From Sulfuritalea sp. (GTDB lineage: Bacteria; Pseudomonadota; Gammaproteobacteria; Burkholderiales; Rhodocyclaceae), in contig JAIPCS010000103.1 of NCBI GenBank assembly GCA_021738105.1, positions 1 to 11,709 of the forward strand: 11,709 nt of DNA, in the 5' to 3' direction. Shown piece by piece: positions 7,559 through 11,709 of the stretch (the first letter of the stretch is position 1; every line of letters begins with the position of its first letter). The position numbers and the translations under genes are program-made. Below the pieces are notes generated by a model. It saw nothing but the letters and a program-made list of their open reading frames with translations, was not told the origin of the DNA and did no database searches.

Positions 7559-8143
7559 ATGAAGTCCATACCCGGTCTTGTGCTGATCATTGTCGTCAGC
7601 CTGTTGTCGGCGCCGGCCATTGCCCAGCAAAGCGGCATCGGCTCGGTAAAGGTCACTCCCAATCCGGTACGTGCCGGACAGCCGGTAGATATCACCATTT
7701 CCGCTGACGGCGAGGCGCCCAGCTACTGCGGCATGGTTGTGCATTTCGACGACGGCAGTGAATCGCGCAACATCAAGATCGACAGCAGCGAAAGTCTGTT
7801 CCCGGTAAGCATTGCCAAAACCTATGCCAAAGCGGGCAAATACAGCATCAAGGCTGAAGGCAAGAAAATCACCAATCACTTTCCTTGCGTCGGATCGGCC
7901 AAGGCAACTCTGGTCGTGGAAGCGGCGCCCGCCGCGCCGTCTGCAACATCACCGGCCGCTGCCTGTCCGAAAGGCTACAAGATGATAGGCAGGATGGGCA
8001 AAGCACACGACTTCTCCTGCAAGGGTGGCAAAGGCGCCAAGGCACCGGAAACCATTCTCCCTTGCGCCAATGGACTCGAGTACTTCTTCAATGCGAAAAC
8101 ACGTCAATTGGGGTGCCGCAAGCTGAATACTCCCAAGAAATAG
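7559..8143 (+). CDS. Secreted six-cysteine protein with PKD-like domain, function unknown
   Basis: This is a 194-residue exported protein of unknown function. It opens with a clear signal peptide (MKS, hydrophobic core to residue 17) with likely cleavage after AIA (20-22). Residues about 28-121 look like a PKD/Ig-type beta sandwich: VKVTPNPVRAGQPVDITISA, then VVHFDDGS and KTYAKAGKYSIKAEG. In known PKD folds the aspartate-glycine loop and the closing Tyr-Gly-Tyr strand have this spacing. Two cysteines (Cys57, Cys110) could pair inside it. An Ala/Pro linker (121-135) leads to a small basic C-terminal domain with four cysteines (136, 154, 169, 186). The start has an AAGGAG site (7546-7551) seven bases upstream. 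It is divergent from the AsmA gene with 64 bp between, so the two may share control of an envelope theme. No enzymatic motif is visible. Confidence 0.85.
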   Translation: MKSIPGLVLIIVVSLLSAPAIAQQSGIGSVKVTPNPVRAGQPVDITISADGEAPSYCGMVVHFDDGSESRNIKIDSSESLFPVSIAKTYAKAGKYSIKAEGKKITNHFPCVGSAKATLVVEAAPAAPSATSPAAACPKGYKMIGRMGKAHDFSCKGGKGAKAPETILPCANGLEYFFNAKTRQLGCRKLNTPKK

Positions 8144-8260
8144 AGCAAACCCGATGGGCCCGATCCCGCGTCGCACTTTCCCCGGCCCATCCTTAGGCAA
8201 AACACGGAGGCAATCCGCGGTATCGTTAGTGAGCACCGGGCAAACAAAAAGAGGCAAGCA

Positions 8261-8524
8261 ATGACCGCAAAGCAGACACCCACGGCAGTTCGCGCGCCCT
8301 GTGTCAAGATATGCAGGATGGATGAAACCACGCAACTTTGCCAGGGTTGTTTCAGAACTCAGGATGAGCGCGACTGGTGGGTGGCCTATACCGCCGACCA
8401 GCAACGGGAAGTGTTGAGGCGCTGCGATCAGCGCAAAGCTGTCGCCGAGTCCGGCGAAGGCGAGTTCGCACCGAACATGGGAATTGTCGAATCGAGGCGA
8501 AAATCCGGAACCCAGGCCGGCTGA
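8261..8524 (+). CDS. DUF1289 family small protein
   Basis: This 87-residue cytoplasmic protein carries the DUF1289 signature. It has Cys14-Val-Lys-Ile-Cys18-Arg-Met-Asp, then Cys27-x2-Cys30-Phe-Arg-Thr with an acidic Asp-Glu and Trp39/Trp40. The last third of the domain (TADQQREVLRRCDQRK) is helical. Four cysteines spaced like this probably bind zinc or an iron-sulfur cluster; that is inference, and the family function is not established to my knowledge. The C-terminal tail after residue 60 is low in features. The start at 8261 has AGAGG seven bases upstream. It lies 117 bp after the secreted-protein gene, with no clear terminator between, so co-transcription is possible but not shown. Confidence 0.88.
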   Translation: MTAKQTPTAVRAPCVKICRMDETTQLCQGCFRTQDERDWWVAYTADQQREVLRRCDQRKAVAESGEGEFAPNMGIVESRRKSGTQAG

Positions 8525-8566
8525 AATGAACTTTTCGCGCCGAACGCACGCGCAGCACGGGCGGTG

Positions 8567-8932
8567 TCAGACGTCGCTCAGCAGCTCGGTATCCTCGTGA
8601 GCGTAGGCCGGGCTGCAACAGCACAGTATCCGTAGCGCCGTCGGTTCGCTCGCCGCTATCCGGTGAGGCGTTCCCGGGGGAATCAGCACCGTGTCGCCTG
8701 CTTCGACGGCAAAGGTTTCACTACCCAGGGTCATGGTACCTTGGCCGCTCGTGATGAAATACAACTCCTCGGTGAGCGCGTGACGATGTAATTGGGTTCG
8801 GGCGCTGGGCTGCACCGTGGCCTCGGCCAGACTCTGATTGCGATTTCCATGCAGACCGGGATGCATCAGTTCGCGGATTTCGGAGCCATCCTTGGTGATG
8901 TAGGCGTCAATATCTGCGTAGCGGGTTTTCAT
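8567..8932 (-). CDS. Single-domain cupin protein
   Basis: This 121-residue cytoplasmic protein is a small beta-barrel cupin. Both cupin motifs are intact: HRHALTEELYFITSGQG (His49, His51, Glu56 as metal ligands) and GDTVLIPPGTPHRI (79-92, His90 as the fourth ligand). This implies a bound divalent metal. The end of the barrel carries LCCCSPAYAHEDTELL, with three adjacent cysteines (104-106); I recall this tail from related small cupins. The substrate, enzymatic or sensory role is unknown. The start ATG (8930-8932) has GAGG six bases upstream, which lies within the stop region of the upstream AmiD-like gene. The genes are seven bases apart and thus almost certainly co-transcribed. It converges with the DUF1289 gene, with 42 bp between. 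Confidence 0.9.
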   Translation of the reverse strand: MKTRYADIDAYITKDGSEIRELMHPGLHGNRNQSLAEATVQPSARTQLHRHALTEELYFITSGQGTMTLGSETFAVEAGDTVLIPPGTPHRIAASEPTALRILCCCSPAYAHEDTELLSDV

Positions 8933-8939
8933 GAATACC

Positions 8940-9722
8940 TCATTTCACCTCAGGCGGGCGGGCATCACTCATCTTGCTTAGCAGCAGGCAATACAGCAGC
9001 GCCTGTTCGCCGGACGTCAGTTCCGCGTCATCATCGCCGGCCGCGAAATGTCGGCGAAATGCCTGGCGCGCGGCGGCCGAAGCATTGACGTCGTAGCCGA
9101 GTGCTTGCAGGCCCAGCGTGGCATCAAAGCCTGCGGGCGCTGACTCCGTTGGCGACTCGCACCACAACCCAAAGCCGTGTTGCGCCAATCGCCGCCAGGG
9201 AAATAGATGACTGGGATCCACCTTGCGGCCAGGCGCGACATCGCCGTGCCCCAAATAATTCGCCCATGGAATGCGGTGGCGTATGCGAATGCCCTCCAGC
9301 AGTCCCAACAAGGCGACAATTTGTGCCTCGGCAAAAACTTCTTCACCGGTGTTGTCGAGTTCAATCCCGATGGACGTCGAGTTGAGATCGGTGTTGCCTC
9401 CCCACCAGGATTTTCCGGCATGCCAGGCACGCCGGGTTTCATCGACCAGTTGAATCACCGTTCCGTCACGTCCGATCAGGTAATGGGCGCTGACCCCGCG
9501 CTGCAGATCGGTCAATGTGGCCAGGGCTCTGGCCACGGTATCGTTGCTGGTCTGATGCAGCACGACGAAATTCGGACGGCGCAGATCATGATTCGGCGAA
9601 GGGTGCCAAAGCGCTCCGGGGGTTTGCGCCGGAGGCAGCGGTGCGCACGCCGTGATGAAGGCAAGCAGAATCAAAGCCAGTCCGCGAGTACCGGAACGCC
9701 TCAGTAGCGCAAGCGCGAACAC
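8940..9722 (-). CDS. amiD: AmiD-like N-acetylmuramoyl-L-alanine amidase lipoprotein
   Basis: This 260-residue zinc amidase cuts the bond between N-acetylmuramic acid and L-alanine in peptidoglycan or its fragments. The Amidase_2 fold spans about residues 35-185. Zinc ligands are His56 (VLHQTSN), His159 (LGHGDVAPG) and Asp169 (KVDP); Glu121 (SIGIELDN) is the likely catalytic acid, and Lys167 also matches the family. The N-terminus (GLALILLAFITAC) ends in a lipobox-like ITAC, so Cys26 is probably lipidated and the enzyme faces the periplasm on a membrane. The region about 195-230 (LGLQALGYDVNAS... RQAFRRHF) resembles the peptidoglycan-binding domain of AmiD. That architecture favours AmiD over cytoplasmic AmpD. 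The GTG start (9720-9722) has no good Shine-Dalgarno, so a slightly different start is possible. It lies 17 bp after the 74-residue gene. Confidence 0.88.
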   Translation of the reverse strand: MFALALLRRSGTRGLALILLAFITACAPLPPAQTPGALWHPSPNHDLRRPNFVVLHQTSNDTVARALATLTDLQRGVSAHYLIGRDGTVIQLVDETRRAWHAGKSWWGGNTDLNSTSIGIELDNTGEEVFAEAQIVALLGLLEGIRIRHRIPWANYLGHGDVAPGRKVDPSHLFPWRRLAQHGFGLWCESPTESAPAGFDATLGLQALGYDVNASAAARQAFRRHFAAGDDDAELTSGEQALLYCLLLSKMSDARPPEVK

Positions 9723-9739
9723 GGTGCGAAACGGTTTGC

Positions 9740-9964
9740 TCAGGAGCCGACGATTGGCTTGCTGAGTCGCGCCCGACTTTGCGCCTCGGACTTGTTCATC
9801 TCGGAAACCTGGCGACCGTAGGCCTCGCGCGCGGCGCGGCCTTGGCGCGTGGCTTCAATGCTGCGAATACAGCGCCAGCGTTTGCCCGCCTTGGTTTCGA
9901 TCTGGCGCATCTCCGTTTTCGGATGATGTTGCCGACAGTGGTAACAGAAAGCAGTCTCGGCCAT
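9740..9964 (-). CDS. Small CxxC protein, function unknown
   Basis: This 74-residue, strongly basic protein is not one I can name. It has Cys7-x2-Cys10 followed by His13 and His14, and a third cysteine, Cys32, in KRWRCIRS; these could form a compact zinc site. The second half (about 35-67) is rich in Arg, Ala, Glu and Gln and should be helical. It begins at the ATG 9962-9964; the ribosome binding site is weak. Its stop lies 17 bp before the AmiD-like start, and a candidate -10 box sits just upstream, so it probably heads a three-gene unit with the amidase and cupin. Coding potential is supported by the cysteine pattern and tight spacing, not by a recognised family. Confidence 0.7.
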   Translation of the reverse strand: MAETAFCYHCRQHHPKTEMRQIETKAGKRWRCIRSIEATRQGRAAREAYGRQVSEMNKSEAQSRARLSKPIVGS

Positions 9965-9994
9965 AGTTAGGGACTCGGTCGGTAAAGTGTGTAG

Positions 9995-10000
9995 ATTGTA
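9995..10000 (-). promoter_or_regulatory. Candidate -10 box for the small CxxC / amiD / cupin unit
   Basis: Read on the minus strand, 10000-9995 is TACAAT, five of six matches to TATAAT. It would place the transcript start about 25 bases before the ATG of the 74-residue gene. No good -35 element is visible at the expected distance, so this is tentative. Confidence 0.35.
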
Positions 10001-10132
10001 GTCTGTCTTGACGAAATGCCCGTCCAGCTACATGACGTATCGCTATTCCGGCATCAGAAGGGATGCGCCGAAGACGGCGCCAGACACCTGAATTTCTTTC
10101 AAACTATCCAAAGAACATGGCACAACCTTAAC

Positions 10133-10726
10133 ATGAGCTCAAACATCGCACCCGATTCAGACTTACCACCATACGTCGGCGTGACACTCGCCGACATCGT
10201 TCTCGTGCTTTCGCCGCAAGCGGCAACAGAAGCCGCCGAAGCGCTGATGTCGCAGGAGGTGATCGGTTTCGATACCGAAGCGAAGCCGACTTTCAACAAG
10301 GGCGAAATGTCTTCCGGCCCGCATCTGGTGCAGTTGGCCACCGCGAACCGCGTGTACCTGTATCCGCTGAGCCGCCTGCCTGAAAATAACCAACTCAAGG
10401 TCATTCTCGAGACTTCACGAATTCTGAAAGTGGGCTTCGGACTCGGCAGTGATCTGGCGCAGTTGCGAGCGCGCATGGGAATCGAGGCGCAGAACATTCT
10501 GGATCTTTCTCGTGCACTGAAGAGTGAGGCGCATAAACACAGCCTCGGCGCCAAATCCGCCGTGGCGCACTTTTTCGGCCAGCGCCTGCAAAAATCCAAA
10601 CGAACAACCACCTCGAACTGGGCCAATCCCAACCTGACCGAGCGCCAGATTCTGTATGCCGCCAATGACGCCCAGGTTGCCCTGCGCGTCTATCACGCCG
10701 CACTGTCAGCGGGCGCGCTAGTGTGA
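10133..10726 (+). CDS. 3'-5' exonuclease (DEDDy, RNase D / WRN-like)
   Basis: This 197-residue protein is a DEDDy exonuclease of the RNase D/WRN-exonuclease fold, which removes nucleotides from 3' ends using two metal ions. ExoI is FDTEAKP with Asp47 and Glu49; ExoII is VGFGLGSDL with Asp107; ExoIII is YAANDAQVALRVY with Tyr175 and Asp179. All five catalytic residues are present. The region around 145-166 (HFFGQRLQKSKRTTTSNWA) is the conserved approach to ExoIII in this group. There is no HRDC domain, so it is not full-length RNase D; whether it acts on DNA or RNA is unknown. I chose the ATG at 10133. The frame is open back to an ATG at 10016, but the extra 39 residues look non-coding. Neither start has a convincing Shine-Dalgarno. 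Confidence 0.87.
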   Translation: MSSNIAPDSDLPPYVGVTLADIVLVLSPQAATEAAEALMSQEVIGFDTEAKPTFNKGEMSSGPHLVQLATANRVYLYPLSRLPENNQLKVILETSRILKVGFGLGSDLAQLRARMGIEAQNILDLSRALKSEAHKHSLGAKSAVAHFFGQRLQKSKRTTTSNWANPNLTERQILYAANDAQVALRVYHAALSAGALV

Positions 10727-10779
10727 AACAGCTTGTTCTGAGCGGCGTGTGACAATCGAGCGAAGCGAACCAAATGGTA

Positions 10780-10860
10780 GCCTCCCCGTGAGGAGGCGAG
10801 GCGGGGTTTCGCAACGCATGCGTTGCGCCGCCGCAGCCGGCAGGCAGTGCAATGCCTGCC
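10780..10860. repeat. Cluster of three perfect inverted repeats in the exonuclease-xerC gap
   Basis: Three hairpin-forming elements lie one after another in the gap between the convergent exonuclease and xerC genes (10727-10945). The first is GCCTCC (10780-10785) with GGAGGC (10792-10797). The second is a perfect 16-bp palindrome, GCAACGCATGCGTTGC (10811-10826). The third is GGCAGGCA (10839-10846) with TGCCTGCC (10853-10860). None has a following T-run. They could act together as a transcription barrier, but their number and regularity also fit a dispersed palindromic intergenic element. No gene is supported anywhere in this gap. Confidence 0.75.
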
Positions 10861-10945
10861 GTGGGCCGCGCAGCGGATGGGAGGGGCGGGTCTTCTTGCC
10901 GCTTTTGTCCTGTTTGGCCACCAAGGGTGCTTCACCACGTAAAAG

Positions 10946-11709
10946 TCAGGACTTCCTGGCGCGCGGGTGCGCCGAGTCGTAGATTTTTGCCAAGTGCTGG
11001 AAATCCAGATGCGTATAGATCTGAGTCGCGGCAATGCTGGTGTGGCCGAGCATTTCCTGAACGGCACGCAGATCGCCTGACGATTGCAGCACGTGCGAGG
11101 CAAACGAATGGCGCAGCATATGGGGGTGAACGTGCACGCCGACGCCTTGCAACTTTGCCCAGTTTGCCATTCGGCTTTGCACCTGTCGTGGCGTAAGCCG
11201 GGTACCGTTGCGGCCCAAAAACAGCGCGGCCTGATCGGCACGCTCGAACTGCGGACGGACCGCCAGCCATGCGCGCAATGCCTGGGCGGCCTTGTCGCCC
11301 ACCGGAACCGTGCGGGTCTTTCGGCGCTTGCCGGTGACGGTGACTTCACCCGCAGCGAGATCGATACCACCCGGCCAGTCGAGACTGACCAGTTCCGACA
11401 AGCGCAGGCCTGAGGAATAGAAGAGTTCAAAAATCGCCGCGTCGCGCACTTGCAGCGGACCGTCAGCCGGGATGCTGAGCAAAGCGGCCGCCTGATCGAT
11501 GCCCAGCGCCTTGGGCAGGCTGCGCGGACGCTTGGGTGCGCGCAAGCCGTCGGCCGGATTCAAGGCGATGGCACCACGCCGCGCCAGCCAGGCGTAGTAG
11601 CTGCGCCAGGCCGACAGCGTGCGGGCAATGGAGCGGGGTGCGAGTTCCTGCGCGTGCAACTGCATGAGTCCTCGACGCAACTGAGGCGTTTGCAGCGTTG
11701 CCAGGTCGG
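10946..11709 (-). CDS. xerC: Tyrosine recombinase XerC, 5' end cut off
   Basis: XerC works with XerD at the dif site to resolve chromosome dimers at cell division. The frame runs off the right edge, so the first part of the core-binding domain is missing (full XerC is about 300 residues; about 254 are here). All catalytic residues are visible. Counted from the codon at 11680, they are Arg93 (GLRLSELV), Lys118 (TGKRRKTR), His187 and Arg190 (HMLRHSF), His213 (LGHTSI) and nucleophile Tyr222 (QIYTHLD, codon 11015-11017). The C-terminus HLDFQHLAKIYDSAHPRARK is the XerC form and distinguishes it from XerD and from integrases. The internal TTG at 11680 is not the real start: in-frame residues DLATLQTPQLRRGLMQLH continue upstream and match the family. 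It is intact where visible. Confidence 0.96.
   Translation of the reverse strand, partial: DLATLQTPQLRRGLMQLHAQELAPRSIARTLSAWRSYYAWLARRGAIALNPADGLRAPKRPRSLPKALGIDQAAALLSIPADGPLQVRDAAIFELFYSSGLRLSELVSLDWPGGIDLAAGEVTVTGKRRKTRTVPVGDKAAQALRAWLAVRPQFERADQAALFLGRNGTRLTPRQVQSRMANWAKLQGVGVHVHPHMLRHSFASHVLQSSGDLRAVQEMLGHTSIAATQIYTHLDFQHLAKIYDSAHPRARKS

Noticed and set aside
8153..8191. 8-bp inverted repeat (GATGGGCC / GGCCCATC) after the secreted-protein gene, considered as a terminator
   Set aside because: The loop is about 23 bases and no T-run follows, so it does not qualify as a rho-independent terminator.
10693..11430. A 245-residue minus-strand frame overlapping xerC and the palindromic gap
   Set aside because: It is a shifted reading of xerC plus non-coding repeat DNA. 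It is rich in Arg, Ala, Cys and Pro with no domain, while the xerC frame has every catalytic residue.
10946..11709. Tyrosine recombinase as a sign of an integrated mobile element
   Set aside because: The C-terminal signature and clean housekeeping context identify it as chromosomal XerC. No attachment repeats, tRNA or phage genes are nearby.

Overview
The window looks like an ordinary chromosomal stretch from a GC-rich betaproteobacterium. The cold-shock protein, the XerC C-terminus, the YiiM-like MOSC protein and the DUF1289 protein all resemble forms I know from Burkholderiales, Rhodocyclales and Nitrosomonadales. An order-level placement is inference. I see no prophage, transposase, CRISPR array, tRNA or rRNA. 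Both ends cut through genes: the 3' part of priA on the left and most of xerC on the right.

Layout, left to right: priA (+, 3' part) converges on an acyl-CoA thioesterase-family gene (-). A 352-bp gap holds the leader of a small cold-shock gene (+), which ends at a strong hairpin terminator. That terminator is also positioned to stop the leftward cluster arriving from the other side. The cluster reads AsmA-family protein > fructokinase (Mak type) > YiiM-like MOSC protein > MFS transporter. Its spacings are 13 bp, a 16-bp overlap and a 4-bp overlap, so it is very probably one transcription unit with coupled translation. Two of its starts are TTG codons with good ribosome binding sites. Divergent from it are a secreted six-cysteine protein with a PKD-like fold (+) and a small DUF1289 protein (+).

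Next comes a second leftward unit: a 74-residue CxxC protein > an AmiD-like lipoprotein amidase > a single-domain cupin. Divergent from it is a DEDDy 3'-5' exonuclease (+). A 219-bp intergenic stretch packed with GC-rich inverted repeats lies between the convergent 3' ends of the exonuclease and xerC.

Functional themes are replication restart and chromosome-dimer resolution (PriA, XerC), cell-envelope maintenance (AsmA, AmiD, the secreted protein), sugar phosphorylation (Mak), and detoxification of N-hydroxylated bases (YiiM). I found no convincing novel system. The best leads are the hairpin cluster beside xerC, the unassigned secreted six-cysteine protein, the insertion in the fructokinase, and the degraded priA sequence at the left edge, which I read as a likely assembly or sequencing artefact.
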